A stretch of 64,000 nucleotides of DNA from Chitinophaga alhagiae (GCF_003568665.1 NZ_QXMH01000005.1:248001-312000), one strand, 5' to 3'. Positions 43,012 through 51,297 are shown, numbered from the stretch's first letter. The notes: generated from the letters alone by a model not told the origin. Made by a program: numbers and translations.

Positions 43012-44337
43012 ATGAAAAAACAGTTTCACATCCTGCTTATCAGCCTTGTAGCCGCGTTTGGCGGCCTCCTTTTTGGATTCGACATTGCCGTGTTTTCCGG
43101 CACTATCCCATTTATACAACCGTATTACGATCTCAGCAGCGCGCAGCTGGGCTGGACCGGCAGTTCCCTCTATGTAGGGTGCTTCATCGGCTCCCTGGTA
43201 ACCGGTGTGCTGACAGACCGTTTCGGGCGTAAACCGCCATTGATCGCCGCGGCATTCATCTTCTCCGCCTCCAGCATCATGATGGGCTGGGCCTCCTCTT
43301 ACGAAAGCCTGATTGCCTGGCGCATTTTGGCGGGCGTAGCCGTAGGCGGGGCCTCTATCCTTTCTCCTTTATATATAGCGGAAGTGAGCCCGGCCGCCAT
43401 CAGGGGCCGCATGGTGTCTGTCAACCAGCTCACCATTGTAATAGGCATCTTGCTGGCCTACCTCAGCAACTACCTGCTGGCCGGTATGGAAGACAACTGG
43501 CGCTGGATGTTCACGTCAGGCGCCATACCCGCCACCCTCTTCTTTATCTGCGTGTTCTTTGTACCGGAAAGCCCCCGCTGGCTCTTCTCCAAAGGCCGCC
43601 GGCAGGAAGGCCTGGCGGTGCTTACCCGCATATCAGGCCAGGAAGAAGCGGCACAGGAAGTACAGCAGATAGACAAAACGCTGAACACGGAAAAAGGCAG
43701 CTTCCGCGACCTCTGGAAAAAAGGCGTACGTTTTGTAGTGATACTCGGCATAGTCATTGCCGTGTTTCAGCAGATCTCCGGCGCCAACGCCGTATTTTTC
43801 TACGCCCCCATCATCTTTGAAAAAGCCGGTATGGACGTGAACGACCAGTTGTTCCAGCAGATACTCATCGGGGCCACCAACCTGGTGTTCACCCTGGTAG
43901 CCATGCGGCTGGTAGACCGCTGGGGCCGCAAAAAACTGATGCAGGGCGGGTCTTTGCTCATGGCCGGCTGGCTGCTGGTAATAGGTCTCTGTTATTATTT
44001 CAACTTCTTCTCCGGCGTTTGGCTCACCGGCTTCGTAATGGCCTTTATTGCCACCTACGCCACTACCCTGGCCCCCGTAACCTGGGTGCTCATTTCCGAA
44101 ATATTCCCCACCAAGGTGAGAGGCATGGCCATGGCCGTGGCAACCGCCGCCCTCTGGGCCGCCTGCTTTGCGCTGGCGTACGGTTTCCCGGTGCTCATTG
44201 CCGCGCTCAGCCCGCATGAAACGTTCTTCCTGTTTGCAGGCATCTGTTTTGTGTATTTCCTGATACTTAAAAGGTATGTGCCTGAAACCGGCAACAAAAC
44301 GCTGGAAGAAATAGAAATGGCCATGGCGGCGCACTAA
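43012..44337 (+). CDS. MFS sugar porter (XylE/GLUT-like sugar:proton symporter)
   Basis: The 441-residue protein has 12 predicted membrane helices and the sugar porter signatures: GGLLFGFDIAVFSGT in helix 1, DRFGRKPPL and DRWGRKKL in the loops after helices 2 and 8, PESPRWL after helix 6, QQISGANAVFFYAP in helix 7, and PETGNKTLEEIE at the C-terminus. These match proton-coupled importers of xylose, arabinose, galactose or glucose. It follows the AraC gene by 69 bp in the same direction and likely brings in the monosaccharide released by the GH2 enzyme. ATG at 43012 is used; the in-frame TTG at 43000 adds four residues only. Confidence 0.93.
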   Translation: MKKQFHILLISLVAAFGGLLFGFDIAVFSGTIPFIQPYYDLSSAQLGWTGSSLYVGCFIGSLVTGVLTDRFGRKPPLIAAAFIFSASSIMMGWASSYESLIAWRILAGVAVGGASILSPLYIAEVSPAAIRGRMVSVNQLTIVIGILLAYLSNYLLAGMEDNWRWMFTSGAIPATLFFICVFFVPESPRWLFSKGRRQEGLAVLTRISGQEEAAQEVQQIDKTLNTEKGSFRDLWKKGVRFVVILGIVIAVFQQISGANAVFFYAPIIFEKAGMDVNDQLFQQILIGATNLVFTLVAMRLVDRWGRKKLMQGGSLLMAGWLLVIGLCYYFNFFSGVWLTGFVMAFIATYATTLAPVTWVLISEIFPTKVRGMAMAVATAALWAACFALAYGFPVLIAALSPHETFFLFAGICFVYFLILKRYVPETGNKTLEEIEMAMAAH

Positions 44338-44388
44338 CAGCTATCACCGCCGCCACGGCAAGCAGGCAGGCCGCAATTGAATTTACGC

Positions 44389-44396
44389 TACATTTG
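44389..44396 (+). promoter_or_regulatory. -7 element adjacent to the MocR start codon
   Basis: TACATTTG fits TAnnTTTG and ends 4 bp before the ATG at 44401, so transcription would begin at or next to the start codon. No good -33 element is visible. Confidence 0.5.
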
Positions 44397-44400
44397 ATAC

Positions 44401-45786
44401 ATGAAGCAGCCCCGCCATCATGCTTTTACGGCAACCATTGAACAAAAGATCAACAGCGGCGCATACCCTCCCGGGTACCGGCTCCCTTCCGTGCGGGACA
44501 TTATGGCGCAATACGGGCTTAGCGCGGCCGCCGTGCAAAGCGGGTATGAGTACCTGGTGATCAGCGGCATGGTGGAAAGTATTCCCAGGTCAGGGTATTA
44601 CGTGAGCGCCACACAGCCGGTGATCAGCGTTCCGCCACCCCTGGTGCAGCGCGATGCGGCCTATCTTCATAAACTTTCCCTCATCACTTCCGGGCATGCG
44701 GGCCGCCGCTCTTTGGCCGAGTTTAACGTAGCTGCGCCCGGAGACCTGCTGATACCGCAAAAACTGCTGCTGCGCACCATGCAGCAGGTGGTGCGGGAAG
44801 AAGGCGCTTCCCTGCTCCGGTACGGCGCGCCTACGGGGAACGCTCCCCTGCGCCAAAGCATCAGCCAGCATCTTGCGCAGCACCATACCATGGTGCATGC
44901 AGCCGAGCTTGTTATCACAGACGGCGCGCTGCAGGCCCTTTATATTGCGCTGGCCGCTGTTTGCCGCCCGGGCGATGTGGTGGCCGTAGAAAGCCCCTGC
45001 ATTTTTTCCGTGCTGGAAGTGTTACAGGTGATGCGCCTGCAGGTGCTGGAAATACCAACGCCTTTTACGCCAGGCGCGTTGGAAAAGGCTTGCGGCACAC
45101 TCCATGCAAAGGCGGTGATCGTAACGCCCAACTTCCATAACCCCACCGGAGAATTGCTGCCTGACGCGGCCAAACAGCAACTGCTGGCTGTTGCGGAAAA
45201 GTACGATGTGCCGGTGATCGAGAACGATGTGTATGGAGATCTTCATTTTTCCGGGCAGCGCCCTTCCAATCTCAAGACCTTTGACCGCCAGGGTCTTGTG
45301 CTGACCTTTTCTTCCTTCTCCAAAACGCTGGCGCCCGGCATCAGACTGGGCTGGCTGGCGCCCGGCCGCTACTACAAAGAAGCGGAGCAGGTGCGGTTTT
45401 CACTCGGCAGCGCCGTTTCCCCGGTTTACCAGGCCATGGTACACAAGCTGCTGACCACCGGCAGTTACCAGCGGCACGTGCGGGCGTTCAGAACAAAACT
45501 GGCCAAAAATGCGGCCTACACACAGCAACTGCTGGCCGCACATTTCCCGGAAGGCACCGTGTGCTCAAAGCCGGCCGGCGGTTACAGCATGTGGGTGCAA
45601 ATGCCCGCCGGAACAGACATGCAGCGCTTCTACGACCACTGCGCCACCCATCATGTAAAATTCACGCCCGGCTACAATTTTACTACTACAGCCGCCTTCC
45701 GCCATTGCTTCCGCCTGGTGTTTGCAGAACCTTACACGCCCGCCCGCAAGGCCGCCATACAGGCGGCGGCGCAACTGTACCGCTGA
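44401..45786 (+). CDS. MocR/GntR-type regulator with aminotransferase domain
   Basis: The 461-residue protein has a GntR winged helix (FTATIEQKINSGAYPPGYRLPSVRDIMAQYGLSAAAVQSGYEYLVISGMVESIPRSGYYV, 9-68), a linker, and a fold-type I PLP domain. Key PLP positions are present: TDGALQALYIAL, NPTG (247-250), VIENDVYGDL, and Lys308 in FSSFSKTLAPGIRLGW, which forms the Schiff base. MocR regulators sense PLP or amino compounds; relatives are PdxR, GabR and TauR. Downstream targets may be the GNAT gene 54 bp away. No vitamin B6 gene is adjacent. Confidence 0.92.
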   Translation: MKQPRHHAFTATIEQKINSGAYPPGYRLPSVRDIMAQYGLSAAAVQSGYEYLVISGMVESIPRSGYYVSATQPVISVPPPLVQRDAAYLHKLSLITSGHAGRRSLAEFNVAAPGDLLIPQKLLLRTMQQVVREEGASLLRYGAPTGNAPLRQSISQHLAQHHTMVHAAELVITDGALQALYIALAAVCRPGDVVAVESPCIFSVLEVLQVMRLQVLEIPTPFTPGALEKACGTLHAKAVIVTPNFHNPTGELLPDAAKQQLLAVAEKYDVPVIENDVYGDLHFSGQRPSNLKTFDRQGLVLTFSSFSKTLAPGIRLGWLAPGRYYKEAEQVRFSLGSAVSPVYQAMVHKLLTTGSYQRHVRAFRTKLAKNAAYTQQLLAAHFPEGTVCSKPAGGYSMWVQMPAGTDMQRFYDHCATHHVKFTPGYNFTTTAAFRHCFRLVFAEPYTPARKAAIQAAAQLYR

Positions 45787-45810
45787 GTTGTGCGCCAACT
45801 GTATCAGCGG
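45769..45810 (+). promoter_or_regulatory. Direct repeats at the end of the MocR gene, possible MocR site
   Basis: GCGCAACTGTACC (45769-45781) and GCGCCAACTGTATC (45792-45805) repeat with starts 23 bp apart, just upstream of the -7 element TATCTTTG at 45828-45835. MocR-type regulators are known to bind direct repeats. A small inverted repeat AGTTG and CAACT (45786-45800) overlaps. The assignment is inference. Confidence 0.35.
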
Positions 45811-45827
45811 CCCGCCGTTACAGGGCC

Positions 45828-45835
45828 TATCTTTG
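45828..45835 (+). promoter_or_regulatory. -7 element adjacent to the start of a GNAT gene
   Basis: TATCTTTG fits TAnnTTTG and ends 5 bp before the ATG at 45841, the spacing expected for a leaderless mRNA. Confidence 0.55.
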
Positions 45836-45840
45836 CAGGC

Positions 45841-46347
45841 ATGGAAAAGCTCGTCACAAAATTTGTTGTAGCCGCGGAGAACACCATTGCAGACCTTTGC
45901 CGCCTGGGCCGCGCCGTGAGCATGGAGCAATATGCGGGGCTAGTGAGGCCGGAAGTGCTGGAGCAGTACATTGCCGCCCGCTATCATGAAAAAGCGCTTA
46001 CAGACAGTATCAATAACTTTTCAAACCAGTGGCTGATGACCTATGCGGGCGAGGAAGCCGTAGGTTTTGCCTGCCTTGGTACCAAAGGGAAAAAACCGGC
46101 TGCCATACAGGATGTACGCAGCATAGGCATTACGCATTACGGTATGTTACAGGCATTCAGTAAAGAGCCGCAATTGCCGCAAAAACTTGTTGAACTGGGC
46201 GGGCGCTATGCGGCCATGTGGCTGGCGGTATATGCGGAAAGCCCGCTGGCCGGTCATTTTGAAAAACTTGGTTTCAGAAAAGGAGAAGCGGTACAGCAGG
46301 GCCAGGAAGGCCTGCCGCTCCCCTTTGTATACCTACTGAAAGCATAA
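45841..46347 (+). CDS. GNAT-like acetyltransferase, divergent
   Basis: The 168-residue protein has a GNAT-like plan: an N-terminal helix pair (IADLCRLGRAVSMEQYAGLVRPEVLEQYIAARYHEKALTDSINNFSNQWLM), a strand with YAGEEAVGFACL, IQDVRSIGI, and the closing motif LAVYAESPLAGHFEKLGFRKGEAVQQG, which corresponds to motif B of GNAT enzymes (position of FYEKNGF). The acetyl-CoA loop is not clearly conserved, so activity is uncertain. It lies 54 bp after the MocR gene and may be its target. Confidence 0.72.
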   Translation: MEKLVTKFVVAAENTIADLCRLGRAVSMEQYAGLVRPEVLEQYIAARYHEKALTDSINNFSNQWLMTYAGEEAVGFACLGTKGKKPAAIQDVRSIGITHYGMLQAFSKEPQLPQKLVELGGRYAAMWLAVYAESPLAGHFEKLGFRKGEAVQQGQEGLPLPFVYLLKA

Positions 46348-46360
46348 CCCGCAATGCAGT

Positions 46361-46597
46361 TCAGGCTACCTGCGGTACGCCCGGCTTGTAGAGCAGCATC
46401 AGCGCATAACGCAGGCGGCTCCACTGCTCACTGGTGCACTCCAGCGGGGATATGTTTTCAATGGCGGTGAGCAGGGTGCTCACTTTATCTGTGGTAGCGG
46501 ATTGTTGGAAGCTGGTGATGATGGGCCTTACCTGCTCATTGGTGTCGGCCATTTTGATCTGCTCAATGGTTTGCAACACGAATTGATCTGTTGTCAT
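46361..46597 (-). CDS. Small helical protein of unknown function
   Basis: The 78-residue protein is predicted to be all helical and cytoplasmic (TTDQFVLQTIEQIKMADTNEQVRPIITSFQQ, VSTLLTAIENISPLECTSEQWSRLRYALMLLYKPG). I do not recognise the family. It is the third gene of a tight unit: 4 bp after the methyltransferase gene, which lies 3 bp after the GcvH-like gene. This spacing suggests a shared role for the three products. Confidence 0.65.
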   Translation of the reverse strand: MTTDQFVLQTIEQIKMADTNEQVRPIITSFQQSATTDKVSTLLTAIENISPLECTSEQWSRLRYALMLLYKPGVPQVA

Positions 46598-46601
46598 GGT
46601 T

Positions 46602-47198
46602 TTATCTTTTGATCCACATTTTTAACTGCAAGTCGTCAGAAACATACACCACCTGGAAAGCGGGCGGCACCTCGTCCTGCAGGCTATGGAAAGTTACCAG
46701 CCGCGTGCCGGCAGGCTTACGTTCCAGTGCCCGGTAGAGATACCGGCAATATTGAATGTAAAAATTGGTGGAATATGCAACCTCCTCGTCTATCCTGTCA
46801 TTATCGTCCAGGTTTTCGAAGAAGGAATTATAGAAGTAAAAATTATCGTAAGAAGAGAGATCGATATGGATGAAGTTCTCGTGTATAAACTCCACGTTGT
46901 TCACCTGTGCTACATCTTTGGCCGCCAGTGCGTGCTGGTGCAGGCCGTAACGCTGCTCCACGCCGTAAAAGGTGGCCTGCGGCTGGAAATGGCCTGCGGC
47001 CAGGCAGAATTTGCCCACCCCGCTGCCTACGTCGAGTATCTTTTTTCCCGGCCCGTCTGCCAGGAACGCTGCTGCCTGTTCTGCTATGGAAAGAGGCGTC
47101 CAATGGCGCTTGGACAACTCGCGGACCTTTTGCGGGTACAGCCAGTCAAAGGCCGCATCATTGGCGAAATACCCCCGTTTTGACAGTGTTCTCTCCAC
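46602..47198 (-). CDS. Class I SAM-dependent methyltransferase
   Basis: The 198-residue protein has motif I ILDVGSGVGKFCLAAGHF (about 55-72), an acidic residue at the end of strand 2 (FYGVEQRYGLHQHA), a region like motif II/III (VEFIHENFIHIDLSSYDNFYFYNSFFENL) and a C-terminal strand pair (LVTFHSLQDEVPPAFQVVYVSDDLQLKMWIKR). The residues N-terminal to motif I (YPQKVRELSKRHWTPLSIAEQAAAFL) resemble small-substrate methyltransferases. The substrate is unknown; a GcvH-like protein encoded 3 bp upstream is the obvious candidate partner. Confidence 0.85.
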   Translation of the reverse strand: MERTLSKRGYFANDAAFDWLYPQKVRELSKRHWTPLSIAEQAAAFLADGPGKKILDVGSGVGKFCLAAGHFQPQATFYGVEQRYGLHQHALAAKDVAQVNNVEFIHENFIHIDLSSYDNFYFYNSFFENLDDNDRIDEEVAYSTNFYIQYCRYLYRALERKPAGTRLVTFHSLQDEVPPAFQVVYVSDDLQLKMWIKR

Positions 47199-47201
47199 GC
47201 A

Positions 47202-47603
47202 CTAGTTTTTTTGGGTACGCACCAGTTCCTTGTATTCTTCAGGACTGAGCAGCGGAGAATTGTTGAAAAACTTGGAAGGGCTGATGAAGAACAACCAACC
47301 CCTGTCCTGCGGGCTTTCAAGCACGAGGTTCAGGTTGCCGTTAAGTTGCTGGTTTTGCCCCAGGTAGTTGCAGTTAACAGGTGCGTGTATGGGAATGATC
47401 TTTTTCCCCGCGTGGATTTCCGCAATTAAAGTGCCTTTTTTGATCTGCCCCCGGAGGTGACGCCACTTTATATCATCAATTTCTTTTATGCCTTTGAGCT
47501 TCCAGGCAGAAATACCCACAAACCCGACCGTCCCGTTCACATCCATCCACTCATGTTCCGGCGTAAATTGCATACCGGGACGTGAAATAGTTGATACTTT
47601 CAT
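47202..47603 (-). CDS. GcvH-like lipoyl-domain protein
   Basis: The 133-residue protein matches the glycine cleavage H-protein fold: FTPEHEWMDVNGTVGFVGISAWKLKGIKEID (GcvH opening with HEW), then GQIKKGTLIAEIHAGKKIIPIHAPVNCNYLGQNQQLNGN and SPQDRGWLFFIS (GcvH GWL motif). Lys67 in HAGKK aligns with the lipoylated Lys of GcvH because it has the same distance to the following AP. The residues before it differ from the usual ESVKA, and the N- and C-terminal parts diverge, so this is a paralogue and not the true GcvH. No gcvT or gcvP is near. A TACCTTTG element ends 4 bp before the ATG, which suggests a leaderless mRNA. Confidence 0.78.
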   Translation of the reverse strand: MKVSTISRPGMQFTPEHEWMDVNGTVGFVGISAWKLKGIKEIDDIKWRHLRGQIKKGTLIAEIHAGKKIIPIHAPVNCNYLGQNQQLNGNLNLVLESPQDRGWLFFISPSKFFNNSPLLSPEEYKELVRTQKN

Positions 47604-47607
47604 GGTG

Positions 47608-47615
47608 CAAAGGTA
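47608..47615 (-). promoter_or_regulatory. -7 element adjacent to the GcvH-like start codon
   Basis: TACCTTTG on the minus strand fits TAnnTTTG and lies 4 bp before the start codon at 47603. No convincing -33 element is present. Confidence 0.5.
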
Positions 47616-47856
47616 CGGCTTTTTCTTGTTTTTTTAAAGCCCCGCTCCTTCCCATGCCTTTCCACGGCGGTCAGACGGGTATTTTGTACCTCATTTTACG
47701 ACAATTGTACCAGCCCCGCACCCTCCCTTCATGATTCTTGTCAACCGCCGGAATGACGGAAATTATGGCTTTTTTCAAGAGCGAAGGCCCTCCTGTGTTT
47801 TCCCGGCCATGCTCCCGCCCCCTTACCGGTAGCCGCCGTCAGCCTTCCCTCCTATT
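47616..47856. other. Non-coding stretch between the GcvH-like unit and the RIC gene
   Basis: I see no gene, repeat or stable hairpin here that I can support. The following bases to 47933 hold the RIC promoter and its two dyads. Confidence 0.4.
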
Positions 47857-47930
47857 AAAGACAATAGCATCCTTTAATAACGAATTTAGACTAGCTTTGG
47901 ATCGTCATAATTAAAGATAAACACATCCTT
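47857..47930 (+). promoter_or_regulatory. Promoter of the RIC gene with two matching dyads
   Basis: Two 18-bp dyads match at 47857-47874 and 47913-47930: AAAGAC or AAAGAT, six bases, ATCCTT, both framed by TTAA. A TAGCTTTG -7 element (47892-47899) lies between them. The second dyad sits between the predicted start of transcription and the ATG at 47934, a repressor position. The half-site AAGGAT resembles NsrR-type half-sites, and an Rrf2 regulator is encoded 7 kb away; the link is inference. Confidence 0.5.
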
Positions 47931-47933
47931 AAT

Positions 47934-48713
47934 ATGGATTTCTTAAAACAAGCAATCATGGAGAATCTTGAACAAGCCATCATCGGGCAACTGGTGGCAG
48001 ATAACTACCACACAGCGGCCATCTTTAAAAAATTCAATATTGACTTCTGCTGCAAAGGCAATATCAGTGTGGGCGAAGCCTGCCGCCAGAAGAACATATC
48101 CCCTTCCCTGGTTACCGCGGAGCTGGCCGGCGTACGCACAGCCGGGCCAGGCGCCATGGTAGATTACAACAGCTGGGGACTGGACGTGCTGGCCAGCCAC
48201 ATCTGGCAAACGCACCATGCCTATGTTGACATGCAGATACCGGTCATCAAGCCCTTCCTGCATAAACTATGCAGCGTACACGGTTCCAGGCACCCCGAGC
48301 TGTACGAGATCAACAAGCTGTTTGCCGAAACGGCGGCGGAACTGACCATGCACATGAAGAAAGAAGAATTGATGCTGTTCCCGTACATCCGCCAGATGGC
48401 CGCCGCCAAACTCGAAGGCTCCGCATGCCAACCCCCTGTATTCGGCAGCGTTATCAGCCCTATAGCGGTCATGATGCACGAGCATAACCAGGAAGGCGAA
48501 CGTTTTGCAAGAATGACGGCGCTCAGCGATGATTTTACACCGCCGGAAGACGCCTGCAACACCTACCGGGTTACCTACGGGCTGCTGAAAGAATTTCGGG
48601 ACGATCTGCACCTGCACATTCACCTGGAAAACAACATCCTGTTCCCGAAGGCGGTGATCATGGAAGAATCCATGCGCGGCGCCGGAGAAAGTTACAGTGT
48701 TGAACGCAGATAG
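47934..48713 (+). CDS. ric: Iron-sulfur cluster repair di-iron protein (RIC/ScdA/YtfE)
   Basis: The 259-residue protein has an ScdA_N domain (LVADNYHTAAIFKKFNIDFCCKGNISVGEACRQKNI) with the FCCKG Cys motif and a hemerythrin-like four-helix domain whose His and Glu ligands occur in HIWQTHHAYV, HMKKEELMLFPYI, MMHEHNQEG and HLHIHLENNILFP. RIC proteins repair iron-sulfur clusters damaged by nitric oxide or oxidative stress. Its position directly before the nos and nitrate reductase cluster fits NO stress. Two start codons are possible, 47934 and 47958; the former leaves the second dyad just outside the gene. Confidence 0.92.
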   Translation: MDFLKQAIMENLEQAIIGQLVADNYHTAAIFKKFNIDFCCKGNISVGEACRQKNISPSLVTAELAGVRTAGPGAMVDYNSWGLDVLASHIWQTHHAYVDMQIPVIKPFLHKLCSVHGSRHPELYEINKLFAETAAELTMHMKKEELMLFPYIRQMAAAKLEGSACQPPVFGSVISPIAVMMHEHNQEGERFARMTALSDDFTPPEDACNTYRVTYGLLKEFRDDLHLHIHLENNILFPKAVIMEESMRGAGESYSVERR

Positions 48714-48810
48714 CATCAATCAGCACCGACGGTGACGGCCATCATTGCTCACTGCCTGCTTTACGGCAATCTTTACAAAAAATACGCTATCACTTTATCA
48801 AACCTTTTTT

Positions 48811-49293
48811 ATGCTTCTCAAACAACTGCTTCCTGTACTCACAACCGCCCTCATATTGACCGCCTGCGGCGGCAGCCAAAAGCCGCCGGCCTCACAGCCG
48901 GCGCCGCCCGCCGCGGATAACAGCATGGTAGAAGACAAACCTGCCGCGGCAGACCCTAAAGGCATCGGCAAGTTCCGCGATGTGCCCCTGACCCACCCGC
49001 TCAACGAAGGAATGGTACAGCAAGGCAAGGCCGTAGCGGACCTCAAATGCACCTCGTGCCACCGCCTCACCGGGGAAAAACTGGTAGGCCCGGGCTGGAA
49101 AGGCGTTACAGACAGAAGAACACCGGAGTGGATCATGAACTTCATCACCAATGTGGACGAGATGCTGGATAAAGACGCGGAGGCCCAGGCCATGCTGGAA
49201 ACATGTATGGTGAGGATGCCTAACCAGAACCTCTCTGACGAAGACGCAAGGGCCGTACTGGAATTTCTGCGGAAGAACGACGGCAAGAACTGA
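48811..49293 (+). CDS. Lipoprotein cytochrome c of the nos cluster
   Basis: The 160-residue protein has a lipoprotein signal (LTTALILTAC, Cys19), a Pro/Ala-rich flexible linker (20-50) and one c-type haem site CTSCH (80-84) in ADLKCTSCHRLTGEKLVGPGWKGVTDRR. The sixth ligand is probably Met136 in MVRMPNQNLSDEDARAVLEF. Such cytochromes precede nosZ in Bacteroidota and should hand electrons to it. The frame is open 22 codons before the chosen ATG; only this start gives the lipoprotein signal. nosZ follows 24 bp later. Confidence 0.88.
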   Translation: MLLKQLLPVLTTALILTACGGSQKPPASQPAPPAADNSMVEDKPAAADPKGIGKFRDVPLTHPLNEGMVQQGKAVADLKCTSCHRLTGEKLVGPGWKGVTDRRTPEWIMNFITNVDEMLDKDAEAQAMLETCMVRMPNQNLSDEDARAVLEFLRKNDGKN

Positions 49294-49317
49294 TCTCCTA
49301 ATCTAATATCCTGTTAT

Positions 49318-51297
49318 ATGAAACGATCACTTTTATTACTCACCCTGGCGGGCGCCGTTGCCATGCAAAGCTGCAAGATGAAAACCACTTCTTCTGCTGT
49401 AACCGGCGATGCGGCCGCGCGCACCTATGTAGCGCCGGGCAAATACGATGAACTGTACAATTTTGTGTCAGGCGGCTTTAATGGCCAGGTATCTGTATAC
49501 GGGCTGCCCTCCGGCCGCCTGCTGAAACTGATACCGGTATTTTCCGTTCACCCCGAGAACGGTTACGGCTTCAGTGAAGAAAGCAAACCAATGCTGCAAA
49601 CCTCTTTCGGGTTTGTACCCTGGGACGATCAGCACCACCTGGCCCTCTCCCAGACAAACGGCGAGCATGACGGGCGCTGGCTCTTCGCCAATGCCAACAA
49701 CACGCCCCGGGTAGCCCGCATTGACCTGACCACCTTCAAGACCATGGAGATCATTGAACTGCCCAACAGCGGCGGCAACCACTCTTCTCCCTTCCTCACC
49801 GAAAACACTGAGTACGTGATTGCGGGCACCCGCTTTGCCGTGCCGGTAGGCAACCAGGAGTCTGCGCTGGACAATGCTTCTTACAAAAAGAACTTCAAAA
49901 GCACCGCGTCTTTCATTGGCATAGATAAAAATACCGGCCAGATGAACGTGAGCTTCCAGATCATTCTCCCGGGTATGGACCTTGACCTGAGCCGCGCCGG
50001 CAAAGGCCCGTCTCACGGCTGGTTCTTCTTCTCCACCTACAACACGGAACAGGCCAGCACCCTGCTGGAAGTGAATGCTTCGCAAAAAGACAAAGACTTT
50101 ATTGTAGCCGTTAACTGGAAAAAAGCGGAAGAATATGTCAAAGCCGGGAAGGCCAAAAAGATGGCCACCGAGTATTATCACAATACTTTCAATGAGGAAA
50201 CGCATTCCGCGTCTTCTTCCGTTGTCAAAGAAGTGCTGACGCTTGACCCCGAAGAGCTGGATGGCCTTGTTTACCTCATCCCCTGCCCTAAATCTCCCCA
50301 CGGCTGCGACGTAGACCCTTCCGGCGAGTACATTGTAGGCAGCGGGAAACTGGCCGCCCTCATACCGGTGTTCTCTTACCAGAAATTTACCAAAGCCATT
50401 GCAGACAAGGCATTTGAAGGAGAATACAACGGCATACCCGTTATTAAATATGAGGCCGCGCTCCACGGCGAAGTGCAGAAACCCGGCCTCGGCCCCCTGC
50501 ATACAGAATTTGATGCTAACGGCAACGCGTATACTTCCTTCTTCGTTTCTTCTGAAATAGTGAAGTGGAGCCTGAAAGACCTGCAGGTGCTTGACCGGGT
50601 GCCCACCTACTACTCCATTGGTCACCTGATGGTACCAGGGGGAGATACCAAAAAACCGTACGGCAAATACGTAGTGGCTTATAACAAGATCACCAAAGAT
50701 CGTTACCTGCCCACCGGCCCTGAACTGGCGCAAAGCGCGCAGCTTTATTCCATTGAGGGAGAAAAAATGCAGCTGCTGCTGGACTTCCCCACCATTGGCG
50801 AACCGCACTACGCCCAGGCTATCCCGGCTGAAAAGATCCAGGCAAAAAGCGTGAAGTTCTTTGACATCACCAAAAACAAGCACCCCTACCTCTCCGCCGG
50901 TGAAAAAGCCACCAAGGTGGTGCGGGAAGGCAATGTGGTGCATGTGTACATGACGGCCATCAGGTCTCACCTCACGCCAGATAACATTGAAGGTGTTCAG
51001 GTGGGTGACGAAGTATATTTCCATGTAACCAACCTTGAACAGGACTGGGACATTCCTCATGGCTTTGCCATCAAACATGCTCCCAACGCCGAACTGCTGG
51101 TTATGCCAGGCGAAACGGCCACGCTCAAGTTCTCTCCAATTAAACCCGGCGTGTATCCTTTCTACTGTACAGACTTCTGCTCGGCGCTTCACCAGGAAAT
51201 GCAGGGCTACCTCAGGGTATCCCCCAAGGGCAGCAACGTTCCCCTGAAATGGGGCACAGGTACGGAAGCACCTGTTGAGGAAGTAGCATCCAGATGA
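49318..51297 (+). CDS. nosZ: Nitrous-oxide reductase, clade II (Sec-type, lipoprotein-like)
   Basis: The 659-residue enzyme reduces N2O to N2 in the periplasm. It has a seven-bladed propeller with the CuZ histidines (DDQHH, GGNHSSP, PSHGWFFF, SPHGCDVDP, GPLHTEFD, SIGHLMVPGG) and a C-terminal cupredoxin with the CuA site (Cys617, Cys621, His625, Met628 in CTDFCSALHQEMQGY). The signal peptide is not a Tat type but ends MQSC, consistent with clade II and with lipid anchoring at Cys19. It heads the nos operon after the cytochrome c. A hairpin follows the stop before the next gene. Confidence 0.97.
   Translation: MKRSLLLLTLAGAVAMQSCKMKTTSSAVTGDAAARTYVAPGKYDELYNFVSGGFNGQVSVYGLPSGRLLKLIPVFSVHPENGYGFSEESKPMLQTSFGFVPWDDQHHLALSQTNGEHDGRWLFANANNTPRVARIDLTTFKTMEIIELPNSGGNHSSPFLTENTEYVIAGTRFAVPVGNQESALDNASYKKNFKSTASFIGIDKNTGQMNVSFQIILPGMDLDLSRAGKGPSHGWFFFSTYNTEQASTLLEVNASQKDKDFIVAVNWKKAEEYVKAGKAKKMATEYYHNTFNEETHSASSSVVKEVLTLDPEELDGLVYLIPCPKSPHGCDVDPSGEYIVGSGKLAALIPVFSYQKFTKAIADKAFEGEYNGIPVIKYEAALHGEVQKPGLGPLHTEFDANGNAYTSFFVSSEIVKWSLKDLQVLDRVPTYYSIGHLMVPGGDTKKPYGKYVVAYNKITKDRYLPTGPELAQSAQLYSIEGEKMQLLLDFPTIGEPHYAQAIPAEKIQAKSVKFFDITKNKHPYLSAGEKATKVVREGNVVHVYMTAIRSHLTPDNIEGVQVGDEVYFHVTNLEQDWDIPHGFAIKHAPNAELLVMPGETATLKFSPIKPGVYPFYCTDFCSALHQEMQGYLRVSPKGSNVPLKWGTGTEAPVEEVASR

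Noticed and set aside
49468..51192. 574-codon open frame antisense to nosZ
   Set aside because: nosZ has all copper-site motifs in the plus strand; the antisense frame has none.
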